A DNA stretch of 64,000 nucleotides from Plumapathes pennacea (lineage: Eukaryota; Cnidaria; Anthozoa; Antipatharia; Myriopathidae), in contig OZ038468.1 of the NCBI GenBank assembly GCA_964036295.1, forward strand, positions 10,116,183-10,180,182. Direction: 5' to 3'. Under the pieces are notes generated by a model. It worked only from the letters and a program-made list of their open reading frames with translations. It was not told the DNA's origin and ran no database searches. Numbering within the stretch: position 1 is the first letter of the stretch; every line of letters begins with the position of its first letter. Made by a program: the position numbers and the translations under genes. Shown here one piece after another: positions 32,460 to 43,122 of the stretch.

Positions 32460-32708
32460 GTGACAAGCGAGGAATGTAACACGACACTTGTTTACGTCAA
32501 TATCATTGCGGTTTTGTTCACAGTGTGTTCAGTCATTTGTGAACTGCAAACTCAATGCTCAGGACTATTTCGGTGTACTTTTCATATCTGGTATACAATG
32601 ACCATTGCGAAACAAAGGCTACATGATCGAATGAAAGAAACATTTCAACAGGCAAAGTACGATAAGCAGAAGAATTTTATGAGGCAACAGATGTCATGTA
32701 CAAAGTAA
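32460..32708 (+). other. Open frame in H5 body, repeated in other H copies
   Basis: An 82-codon frame ends with TIAKQRLHDRMKETFQQAKY and a DKQKNF stretch. The same DNA, in other copies (for example 4900-5110 inverted), has frame changes. It may be a remnant of a captured gene. I do not treat it as a functional CDS. Confidence 0.25.
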
Positions 32709-33224
32709 AGCATAAATCGCCATTGTTTTGCATCTAAAGCTCATCGTAGCTTTGGTTTCCGTTTTCGGCCTGTTATCTTCCCAGAAGTATTTTGTGCCGC
32801 CACAGAAAGTTTCGTCGGGGCTAAATATTTAGCGGCGACAGAGAAATTTGCAATCCCCGAGCGGTATCCATCAAACATTTGTTTATTCTCAAAGCTTCCG
32901 CGGTGAACTTTTACAAGCCAAAATTGTTCCCTAAAATCCAGTTTATCCGTGCATGTTTCACAGAGTCCATTGGTGTTGAGTTTAGATGGGATGCAGTTAA
33001 CTTTTACACACAAGTAACGAGCAATTCACTGGCCACATCTCAAGTTACACACATACATAAATATTTTTATTGATGCTCCCCTCAAGGGGCTTTTCAGCAA
33101 CAATTTGGCTTCGCTATATTACTGTGGAGTACAGGCACTGAGGGTGGTCACTGCCAGAGATTTGTTTACGTCCTCACTGGTTCTTTTACGTCCCCCATGT
33201 CATCAAGTATAGAAGTATAGGGAG

Positions 33225-33412
33225 ACGGGACCGCCATTTTACGTAGTCAGCCGAGCCAAGTGAAGATCTTACCATCTGCTGTTAGAAACAAAGGCAGCAT
33301 CTTCTCTTCAGTTATTTTAAGACCCTGAGTGCTGGTCCGGCTGGGGTTCGAACCGGCGACATCCCGCACGAAAGACCGGCACTCAACCAACTGAGCCAGC
33401 CGGGCGGCGGTT
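33225..33412 (-). mobile_element. tRNA-derived SINE
   Basis: The minus strand has a tRNA-like head at about 33412-33335: box A TGGCTCAGTTGG, a loop reading CTTTCGT (Glu-like UUC anticodon) and box B GGTTCGAACCCC. Its acceptor-type arms CCGGCTG and CAGCCGG pair. The anticodon stem has a mismatch and the T stem pairs poorly. A body with AGGGTCTTAAAATAACTGAA continues leftwards. It is a SINE rather than a working tRNA gene. Confidence 0.7.
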
Positions 33413-33816
33413 TACGTCATCGCATATCACGTGATCATATGAACCAATCACCGTGTGCTGATTCTCAACCCAGAAGAAAAAAAACTCCATTTTTAAGCTC
33501 GCCGGGGCCACACCCCGCGAGCAAAAAGTACACATAAATTAAAGTACGAATTTTACCGGAGATAAATATTTATTGTACTTTTGTGTTTAGGAAGCTTTCC
33601 TCTTCCGAATGCTGCCCAGACATTTTTACGAACGTGCTTCAGTTAAGCGAAAAGCGCAAATTATTATCAGATCCCATACATTTCTTTGTTATTTATTTAG
33701 CGGCTCTCAGCGTGAAACCTGATGCCTTTTCCAAGATGGCGCAACCGGATGTCTGAAATTTCTGGCGATGTTATATAATGAGATTATTGTACTCTTCAAA
33801 CAGCAATGGGACCCCA

Positions 33817-35708
33817 GGGGGGAAGTACTATGCCATATAGGTATGTGCTGCCCCAATGGGTATTATTTTCAAACATTTTTAGTCTGAAAGAGGGTATAGA
33901 TTTTGCCTTTTTGGTCTGAAATAGGGTATCGATTTTGTGTTTTTAGCCTGGGATAGCTTATGATTTTAATAGAAATGTGTCGCCACGGACAAAGCACGGT
34001 AAATGGAAGAAAACACAAGGCGGAAATTGTTACAAAAGAAATAAATCTCTAAAATAGGTCTTTATAGATTATGAGTATACATTTTGGAGTCAGGTCTGAA
34101 ATAGGGTACATATTTATGGAGTCAGGTCTGAAATAGGGTATAGTAAATCAGATATTTTGGTCTGAAATAGGGTAAGGGTCCAGGCGGCACACCCCCACCC
34201 AAAATTATGATGAGCACCCCCGGAATGGGACACATGCCAATATCATGTAAATGCTAATATAGTGTCATCTGCCTTTAATTACATTATATATTATAACATA
34301 GTCGCGATATAAGCCACGTTCTGATTGGTCGAAGAGCGTGCACCATAACTTTATCGTGCACGTCCGTGCTCAATAATATGACGTGAGCAAATGCCGCTTC
34401 CTTTCGACTTTTTCTAGTCTTTCTCGTTTATAACTTAACAAACGCTTTATAACTAAGAAGAAAATAGCTTTATTTTCCGAAGAAATTTGTACTACATGGA
34501 GTCAAACCGGCACCCCACGGAAATCACACAGTAATCAAGCCTGAAAAATTCTGTTTCAACGGTCGGCACAGAAAATTGTATGAATCAAAACTCACCTATT
34601 TATCGACGGCTTAATTCTCGTAGATAGTGAAATCCATCACAGCAAAGATAAACATCCGTCAAGCCTTCAATGGTTTTGAAATGAAACGGCGTTCATTCAT
34701 TCCGAAAGCCGCTATACTTGCAGTGTTTACAGTACAGTTTGCTGGCAGCTCGAATAACAAACAAGTCCGCTCGGCAAACATCTCTTTCGTTCATGGTGAT
34801 TGTTCACATTCATCGACGGATCACTTTGCTTTTCCAGGCCCGCATTGTCTGCCATAGTTCAAGGTGAATCTCACGTTGTTTTGAATTGGGAAGTTGCGAG
34901 AGCACTCGCGAAGCTAGAGTTGCTCTCGGCTACGCCTCGAGCAACTCTTACGCTTCTCTCGTGCTCTCCCATCTTCCCGCGTGCATCCATAACTCGATAG
35001 ACGCACGCTAAGCATGAACCAATTCTTAAATGGATGCACTTGGGAAGTTGGGAGAGCACGAGAGGAGCGTAAGAGTTGCTCGAGGGGTAGCCGAGAGTAA
35101 CTCTAGCTACAAGACGCACGCTAAGCATGAACCAATTCTTAAATATTGAGATACATGAGAGCTCTAAGCAATGTCATACATAATTATACATAAACTAGAA
35201 ATACAATATTCGCAGAGGCCCCACGCCCAAGTAATCGATTTTTTATGACATTGCTAAGAGCTCTCATGTACTGTATGCTTTCACCACACATCTGAGTATT
35301 ATATAATGTAATTAAAGGCGGATGACACTATATTAGCATTTACATGATATTGACATGTGTCCCATTCCGGGGAGTACTCATCATAATTTTGGGTGGGGTG
35401 TGCCGCCTGAACCTGAAAACCCCTTACCTTATTTCAAACCAAAATATCTGATTTACTATACCCTATTTCAGACCTAGTTTAGAGATTTATTTCTTTTGCA
35501 ACAATTTCCGCCCTGTATTTTCTTCCATTTGCCATGCATTGTCGGCTGGGACACATTTCTATTAAAATCATACCCTATCCCAGGCCAAAAACACAAAATC
35601 GCTACCCTAATTTCAGACCAAAAAGGCAAAATCTATACCCTACTTCAGACTAAAAATGTTTGAAAATGATACCCTTTGGGGCAGCACATACCTATATGGC
35701 AGAGTACT
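33817..35708. mobile_element. 1.9-kb inverted-repeat element with nested insertion
   Basis: The arms (33817-34285 and about 35290-35708) are reverse complements. They begin AGTACTATGCCATATAGG / AGTACTCTGCCATATAGG and continue with GTATGTGCTGCCCC and repeated GGTCTGAAATAGGGTA modules, four or more per arm. The inner 1 kb (about 34285-35290) has different composition and its own repeats, so it is probably a second element. No transposase found. Confidence 0.7.
34890..35146. repeat. Inverted pair overlapped by 31-bp direct repeats
   Basis: A block at 34915-34974 containing GAGCAACTCTTACGCTTCTC is inverted at 35047-35104. GACGCACGCTAAGCATGAAC plus CAATTCTTAAAT occurs twice in direct orientation (about 35000-35032 and 35113-35144). 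The arrangement suggests a local inverted duplication. Confidence 0.7.
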
Positions 35709-35724
35709 CTACTAACTCTTCCTA

Positions 35725-36400
35725 ATCACAGAAAGATACTTTTTCCAGTTGGACTTAGTGAACTTCATGTTTGTCTTAATATTTAGGGACCTATGAAAAA
35801 CAAAACAAGCATCAAAGTCTATAATTTAAAAAGTGTGTTCTGCAGCTGGAGATAGATGGGTGGGCGGGGAAGCAGCTTGTGTTGGGGTAACAGTTTAGAC
35901 AATAAATATCTCACCAGAAATAATGTCATGCAGCTGCATGGAAAAAAACTTGTTCAAAAGAAAACTTAATAAAATATCATTGCTCATTCTATCTGAGAAA
36001 AGGAAGAAATTAATGTTAATAAAGTGCTGGCTTATATAAAATGAAACTAACTGTGGTAAATGCAAATTGACTTATTTGGCTGTTATGATAATTATTATGT
36101 ACGGTATCTTTGCAAATAATTTTTGACCTTCAGTCTACTAAAGGCATTGACTTCATAAGCTTGTTTAGATCATGGCAATTTCTTTCTGCCCACACCACTA
36201 CTACTAACACAGATCTCTTCTGAGCATTACTTTATACATCGTAATGTATAAAGTACAGCTAAACTGCTAATTCAAAAATGCAAAAGGAAATGCAGCAATA
36301 AATTATAAATTCTTTTCCTGATGCCAAATTGACAAAATGATCATTCATAACAATTTCTAGTTTACTAAACATCATTCTGTTTATTTATATACAATACATT
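35725..36400. repeat. Uninterrupted inverted copy of the LINE-split repeat
   Basis: This is the reverse complement of 21250-21356 joined to 24838-25420. It carries GGCAATTTCTTTCTGCCCAC and TACTTTATACATCGTAATG-type blocks. It acts as the empty-site reference for the LINE insertion. Confidence 0.75.
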
Positions 36401-37083
36401 TTATAATAGTATATGTATTATAATAATTTATAGCAAAGGGAAGGGGGGCTTTAATTAGTAAGACAAAGAAGTAAATACAAGCAAAGATTGTATTGTTATG
36501 GAAAGTAGTGGCAGGGTTTTGGAAAGTTTAGCCCAGCATAAAAAACACAGTTCAAATAACATTTGAATTATAGTACTTAAAAAGTGTTAGACAGCTAGTA
36601 CATAATAAAAACAGCCAAGCAGTTAGAAAAAAAAAGAAAAAAAAACTGCCTCTCACAAGAACTCACAAGATTTTGCACTGTATAATTTCACAGAGGACAA
36701 ATATTTTGATGTGTTCTTTGATAAACTGAAATGGTTTCTAGTGCTGCAATTTTAATAAACACAGTTCTCTCTACAATCAAATGCACAGAAACGCCAAATC
36801 CTTCCGTGTGAGTGATATGTTGTGATTTTGTGTATATAGCAAGTTGTCAAGTCGCAAATTAACCTCTGCACTGTATGACACTGGAAGTTGAATTAACTGT
36901 CAAGACTCAAACGGTCAAAACAGTTTTCTGTCGTGAAAATATATAACATCACAACAGCAAAGTTTTATCGCGGCCACAAAATGTCCGATAAGCTCGAAGC
37001 AATGCATAACGGACGTGTTGAGTGAACAAAGTAAATAGACGTGTCTTACCTGCCCCTTGGAACTATCGGTTGGCCTTCAAACA
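36401..37083. other. AT-rich DNA without recognisable features
   Basis: No frame, repeat pair or motif was found. It may be the 3' part of the Helitron-type gene copy to the right, but nothing in it was recognised. Confidence 0.35.
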
Positions 37084-38070
37084 CTATTTTAGCTTATTTT
37101 CTGTCTTCCTGCTGTTCGTGAAAAGCCGGGTTGTCAGGGTTAGCCCATCCACGGCTATGCAGATATTGTTGCCTCTGGAAGCGCCGTTTTTCGACAAGAG
37201 ACGAACGTTGCTCACGGCGTCGATGGTTGGCCTCATTTTGAGCCAAAAACGGGCTGTTTCTCCAGACGTTTCATTGTGGCGTCGGGAAGCAGCTCGTTCT
37301 CGATCGGCTTTCATGCGCTGTTCTCTTTCCTGAGCTGTTTCTTGGGCTCGCTTCTGCATATTATGCTCCCGGGTGGCTGTAATACGCCGTTCTCTTTCCT
37401 GGATTGTCTCCTGAGTTCGTTTCTGCTTGTAACGCTCTCGGTCACGCCGTTGCTTCTCTTCTTTGACAGCGACAATATTGTTCCTGTCTCGACTGCTGTT
37501 GTTTTCGTTGGGCGGCTGTTTGCCGTCTGCGTTCGAGACGAATACTCCGCTGTTGGCTTGTCTCACCACAGGCGGCCCAAGCTAGCTTCGGGGGGTCCGG
37601 TGGTTGCGTGAAGGGCCAAGATTATAAGGAAATGTATGGGGATTTTGACGATGGCGATAAATCATAGGATTTGCTAATAAAACACGAAATAAACGCACTC
37701 TACCTGTTAGTTGTTGTCTCCTGTGTCCCTTGTGTAAATTTAGAGCCGCTACGGCCAGTATTAGTGGTCGAAGTTCCCGGCGGTGTTTCTCCCTCCAAAA
37801 GAGAGAGAAGGCGGGAAACTCCGTTGGCGAGTCGTCGTTAGACAAGCGCCGATAAACGCCGCCAAAATCTTCCAACGTCGAAAATTTCTCCACCAAGCCA
37901 TTCCTCGATAAATTGCACTCCGGCACATTGGTGTTTCGACAAAATCGCGCTATTTTCAAGCCCGCAAAACAACGACATTTGTCGTCAAACTGCCATGAAA
38001 TTAGATGCTCCCATGCTTGACTCCGATAAGGTGGCAACATTCCGAAACAACCCAACCGTCGCTCTGAAAG
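37084..38070 (-). pseudogene. Helitron-type gene start: two exons with a 0.1-kb intron
   Basis: Exon 1 (about 38070-37706) begins MSGMSLSERRLGCFGMLPPY and includes CRCFAGLKIARFCRNTNVPE and TEFPAFSLFWREKHRREL. It ends QQLTG at an AACAG|GTAGAG donor. The acceptor GCTAG|CTTGGGCCGC at about 37590 opens exon 2. Exon 2 encodes VRQANSGVFVSNADGKQPP, then a long arginine-rich repeat (RYKQKRTQETIQERERR, KRAQETAQEREQRMKADRER) and a globular stretch before the frame ends at 37084. The arginine repeat is typical of Helitron polyprotein heads. Rep and helicase domains are not found downstream, so the gene is truncated. Exon 1 has no recognised domain, and the family call is moderate. Confidence 0.5.
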
Positions 38071-38134
38071 CGACATTCCCGACATGGTGTTCAGATTAGT
38101 ACCCACGCAGGGCGTGGGGAAAATACATAAAATA

Positions 38135-38870
38135 TATTTTGACTGGATAATGTTCACGTGCAAGCGGCGTGGAAGCCTTTCTTTTCTTGGCTGATGAGTT
38201 TCAAAGTATGTAACGTGAGATTTTTGTTGACGTATACTTGCGCTCTTGCGTATACTCGCGGTTTTTGTTCATTATATTCACTTTCGCATTTTTCTTCGTC
38301 CAGCTGGTTAAAACTAAGCAAAAGCAAACATAATCAAACGATACCATTTCGACAAGCTGAAGTGGCTCCCGGCTGGGTTTTTCAGCTTTAACATAAGCTC
38401 ATCAAACAACCGTGAATTCATCAAAACCGCGGTGATAATAGCTTAGAATGAAACAAGCCGACTGGAAATTTAGAAAGCTTTGTAGAAGAAATGCAATTTA
38501 GAAGATGAAAAACAGGTAAGTAATGAAGCGCAGGCTAGATTAATCGTGGCCTGCGGTTAGAAACAAATGTTCGAAGTCAAACTGTCAAAACAATTATGCA
38601 TGAAAATGAGATATGTCACGCAATTCCTCCCAAACTCAAAATGTAGATTCTCTCATCCTTTTGAAGCAAATGTACGAGTGTTGTAATTATAACTTATAGT
38701 TTATTCAGGTTCATTTGAGTAAATCAAAAGCCAAGTTTCCCATACTGTGTAACATTTTTTTCGGGTGAGAAATTGAAAGAGAAATTTGAAGCTGATCATT
38801 CTTGGGAGTCTCGCTCTAGTCCAGAGATTGCTTAGTCAACAATTCATACGGTGCGTGCGAACACTTGCCA
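38135..38870 (+). repeat. 0.73-kb dispersed repeat, direct copy at 53145-53870
   Basis: The two copies share nearly every base, for example GCAAGCGGCGTGGAAGCCTT, TTCGACAAGCTGAAGTGGCT and CTTGGGAGTCTCGCT. Their 3' halves are related to the H family (CGTGGCCTGCGGTTAGAAAC, CAAATGTTCGAAGTCAAACT), so this is a diverged subfamily. No coding capacity. Confidence 0.75.
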
Positions 38871-41800
38871 CACCAAACTTGAATCTCAGCATCTGTCACG
38901 CGACAAAACTTGTTACTTTTAAAACATTGTTATACCGAGCCCCCACATGTGACCCAGGAGAAACCAGACGAACTAAACCTTTTCTTTTTCTTTTGCATTT
39001 TCTGTTCACTGGCTTAGATTTGGTATTAATCGGTTCAAAGCAAGCCGCTGTTGAATATTTATCTGATTGTGGGTAATGTCTTTTTTATAAAGCTGGCTCA
39101 CATGTTGTAGATATCGGTTTGGACAACACTGCATTTAGATTACAGCAGCCGCGGTATACACTTTGATCTTCAATCTTATTCCACAACTTTGCTTGCTCTT
39201 TGTCTTTTCTCCTTTGTCTTTTCTCCTTTGTCTTTTTTTCCTTTTTTGTTCTTGTGCTTTTTACAGTTGACAATTATCATTTATCAATTTTGTTGTTGTT
39301 GTTTCACCTCAATTTTGTCCTGAACTATATTTTGTGAACGTAAGTATTCCTGCAGTGATAAAATAATATTTGTACAATTCAGTTTTTTTGCTTTTATTTT
39401 ACCTAAACGTACTTGTATAAAATTTAGTTTATGAATTACCGTGTGGCATGAAGTTTTTGCGGTTTGCGGATTTTTTTGCGTTGCGCGGGAACAAATTTTC
39501 CGAATTTAGATTTCAGACTTTACTGCTAGGAATAAATTTTGTGGATCTCGGGCAAGTTCCTGTCGAAGGAGGTCGTAATATTGTTTGCAGTCAATTTAAT
39601 TGAAATCCGGTAATCTAAATAAATTGAGTGAGTTTTTCTGGGGTTTTTATTTCACAGAAGTATATTTTTACGAGCGACATTCGCAAAAATTAGATTTAAT
39701 GCCACACTTATTCAGTGAGCTGCATCTCGGCTCTTTCATATCAGTGAAATACGATTCTGTGGTTTTACTGAATTTCCTGAAGAAAAAGCGATCAGAAACA
39801 AAATAAACCACAAAGTGCCTTCCGAGACAGGTGTTTGACTTGGTCGCATTTAATGTGACCGGAAAGAAGCCGACAAGAAGACGCAGATCAAAATAAAAAT
39901 CCCAAAACTTTGAAGTGAAGAGGAAAAAAGTGTTTTCGCAGAGAAAATGGCTTAGCTCCATTCGACAGAAAATCCTCTGGTTTTTGTGGCACGCAGTTTT
40001 TAGTAAGCGCATCGGATGAAATATGGCATTCACGATAATTAACTTGTTCACAATCAATCTGAATTGATATGCAAATTTGATTCGTGGTGTAACTCAGACT
40101 ACAAAGCATATCGGCCACACACACTGGCGATCGAAATGAATCTGCTTGTTATGTAAACAGAGAAATGCACTGATTTTGTTTTTATAAATACGCGTTTTCT
40201 GAACCTCCTAAAGCAAACAAACTGAAGGCAGATAAAGGCGCTCTGGACTTCCGCATCTGTTATGATTATTCTAAATTCTGCAAGCGGTACGTGGTGAGTA
40301 TTTTATAACCTGTCATTTTATAAATTCAGTCGTTTAATAGACTATCCAATTTTCCTATTGTCGGCGGTATTTCCGTGTACTAGTTCCTCCATTTCATTGT
40401 TTAATTTGTACTTCTGTCTTCCTGAATTAACCTACTTTGGCGGAAAGTTATCAAAACCAACCTAACAAACACAGAATGTCGTTTTTATCTTCTGTTGCTA
40501 TTCCTAAACCAAGGCACAGCGTTTTAGACAAACTAGAAAAGAAGCCAGGGCAAAGTTTTCGTAGCAATGACATTTTTCGTAGAAGACAAATTTCTTGACA
40601 AGACATCTTTAACAATATGGCAGCCGCAGAGTCCAGTTTTTTTACTTATTACCCATTCTGTTCTCAGTTATCACACTATACGAGAGTCAAAGTCAACTTT
40701 TTTCAGGATAAGCCCTGCACCGTGGTCGTATGCGTGAAAAGGCGTGAGTGAGTGTGTGGCGTCTGTTTCCTCGTTGTCCTGACATAGGAAGGACGTAAAG
40801 CACCGCGCTCACAACACGCGAGATTTGCGATTTCCGACATCCCCTAACTACAGTTTTATACGACGGTGGCACCAGCCGAAATCAATCTCCTCTGTTAAAA
40901 TGTATTCCTCTATGGAAACTAGGATTTAGTCGGAGTCGGGGCGCTTCAAAACCCTAAGAACATACAAAGATTGAAGAAGCACTTTGAAGTAGCATGGAAG
41001 GATAGCCAAAATTTAGAGCCGTTCCTTTTATCCTCACGAAAAGTATCAAGTCCCAGAATTTTCACACAAAATAATATGGACAAATTTCGTATTTTAGCTG
41101 CTATAAAATTAATTTTTGGTCCACCGAGTTCTTGAAATAATAAATAGTGATAAATTCTTTGTCTGTTTAGTTTTATCCCTAAGTTTGTTGTCTCTTTATC
41201 TTCTGTAAAATTGACTGTTTCCCGTTCTCCTATTTAGTTTCCCTGGTCAATTATTCAGAAACAAATTTATCTGTAAATATACTTTTTCGGCACAAAACCA
41301 TTGTTAACGAATCCCCACCTACTATTTATCTATTACTTTCTTATAGTGAGTATATGTCCAGATGTATTTGCCATTTAGACTTACACAGCAAGAAACATCT
41401 ATATTTAAATTAGTAACACCTACATATCTATAGGAGGTATATGCAATTACTTGTACTTCCATCCAGCTTCCTCGCTTGGTTGTGAAACATTTGAGAAACA
41501 CGTCATTGCAGTTGAAGACAATTATGATAGTTTGAGAGCAATGGAAACTTCAGTAATTTTTAGCAAGCTACGCGGGAAAAGACTATTCTTTGCGTGCCTT
41601 GTGTGCGTTGTGCGATTGTTTCATACCGTCGTGCTTATTATTGCTGTCGTCTTTTCCACAACTGCTATTTTTAGAAATATCAAGTTACAAGCCCACACTG
41701 CGGAATGATAAGGCAAAGTGTATTTATGATGCTGCATTTTACAACTTTCGGGCAGCTTAACTGTCGTTCATCGCCTCTGTTGATTTGACAGAAACATGCA

Positions 41801-42180
41801 CTTATCATTTTGATCACTCCGCCTACAAAGGAAAAAAATTGATTTAAACAGGTGTTGCGGAAGTTGCTCAGGGCATTCACGAAATAAGAAACTAAGCAGC
41901 TCTTCTTCTTCACAATTCCTATTGTAAAATGTTTTCCCATATAATTGGGGAGCACTTTTATGTAGTATAAAAGAGAAATAAAGGCATTAGGAACGTATGG
42001 TTGGTTCAATTAAGAAAGGAATAGTGATAAGTCGATAAATTCATTATATGAATATGATGATTTTTAATGGTGTATGACTGGCGTTATCTTTGCATTGAAA
42101 ATTGATTAGGCGGAGGTGACACCGTCCAATAATGATTCCATGTTGCCTTGATGACGACGCCTGCCCTACGCGACAAAACT
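38871..42180. other. 3.3 kb with no supported gene
   Basis: Several 60-130 codon frames exist on both strands, but none has a motif, signal or consistent splice sites. A CCTTTGTCTTTTCTCC repeat is at 39195-39240. This stretch is the least repetitive of the window and could hold regulatory DNA of the gene starting at 42247. Confidence 0.35.
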
Positions 42181-42181
42181 G

Positions 42182-42188
42182 TATAAAA
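42182..42188 (+). promoter_or_regulatory. TATA box
   Basis: TATAAAA stands 59 bp before the ATG at 42247. A start site about 30 bp downstream would leave a short 5' UTR. Spacing and sequence are canonical, but no other core element was verified. Confidence 0.45.
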
Positions 42189-42246
42189 ATCCATCACACC
42201 CAGCTCAAAATAGATCACTCGAGGAAACAGGAGCGGCGGCCATAGA

Positions 42247-42987
42247 ATGGCGAAACACTTATTGACTCTCGTATTTATCTTTTTCCTAGCCTATCAAGAA
42301 AGCTACTATGGAACCAGTGCAACGTATCTCCAGGCACAGGTACAGCAAATATATAAGCATATGCCTTTTTGCACGAATGTTTGTAAGAACTTTAGTTTGT
42401 TTTGCGATAAAACGGTCCACAATGGTTTTACTGACTATACAACCTTTGAGTATGAAGGAAAAACTGGAACTGCCCTTGCATCAAGATTGATCAGTAATTG
42501 AAATATTTTTAAAAAGCGTGGAAAAAAGTAAAAAATAGGGTTATTTTTATATCGTGGAATTTTCTGTATAGCTTCGTATATTGTAGAAAAATGACAATAA
42601 TTATTTCCGCTCGGTGGACTACCTCGAGTGTTTCCCTTGCACGATTTTGAGTATTGGTTCACTATAAACTCATATAAATCGTATAACAAGATAATTTACT
42701 TGCAAGTTAGAATTTTCAATCCTTTCTGGAAGATATTGTGTCATTAGGTGGTCACACTAACACTAAAGTTTAACTTGCAAACTCTCCGAGAATCAGAACA
42801 GCAGATGTTCCTAATTAATACGAGGGCTGTGTGGTCTATTTCTTCCTTTAGTTTGACACTGAAAGTTACCAAGCATTACAGATGGACCTTGTAGATGCTT
42901 ACCTTGCCGAAATGGAGGAATATTTTCTGATGCAGGCAGGTGCTGATGACATGCCGGAAGCGCAGCACTCCAAGCAAGCCAAGCGAG
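42247..42987 (+). CDS. Signal-peptide exon and following acidic exon; possible 5' exons of the lipoxygenase-like gene
   Basis: Exon A (42247-42339) encodes MAKHLLTLVFIFFLAYQESY and 11 more residues, a clear secretory signal. It ends at CAG|GTACAG. Exon B (42882-42987) follows a TTACAG acceptor in phase. It encodes an acidic helix (DLVDAYLAEMEEYFLMQAG) and ends KQAKR plus one base at GAG|GTAATT. Phase matches an acceptor TTTAAG at 49111-49116 before the first lipoxygenase exon, giving a 674-residue secreted protein in total. Alternatives: a separate secreted peptide precursor (the KR could be a cleavage site), or no splicing at 42339 and an 84-codon frame with four cysteines. RNA evidence is needed to choose. 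Confidence 0.4.
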
Positions 42988-43122
42988 GTAATTAAAACCT
43001 TAAAGCAGGCATGAGGTACACGTTTGACACGCCGTAAATCAATGAGGATCAACTCCAACGAGAATCAAAATGTGCAGAATAGATCGTTTTGAATTTGAAA
43101 GTTTGCTGTAAAGTAAAACAAA

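Larger units (their letters stand above)
27482..33522 (-). mobile_element. H5: Helentron-like element, interrupted by two insertions
   Basis: Minus-strand copy. The 5' hairpin at 33497-33522 has GC-rich arms (GCTCGCGGGGTG and the CCCCGGCGAGC side), then TTAAAAATGGAG, a T-run, CTGGGTTGAGAATCAGCACA and the conserved CGGTGATTGGTTC. The 3' end is the ACTGGC..GCCAGT hairpin plus CTAG at 27485-27482, next to TT. A SINE lies near its 5' side, and a 4.55-kb transposon sits at 27715-32263 in its 3' part. The remainder is about 1.3 kb. Confidence 0.7.

Noticed and set aside
33335..33412. tRNA-Glu gene on the minus strand.
   Set aside because: The anticodon stem has a mismatch, the T stem pairs badly, and a SINE body is attached.
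37582..38163. 193-codon minus-strand frame as an intact single-exon gene.
   Set aside because: A good donor at 37705 and an acceptor shared with another copy near 37590 fit a two-exon gene better.
42247..42987. Secreted peptide or toxin precursor ending in a KR cleavage site.
   Set aside because: Possible, but no cysteine-rich mature exon follows and the phase fits the lipoxygenase exons, so it is kept only as an alternative.
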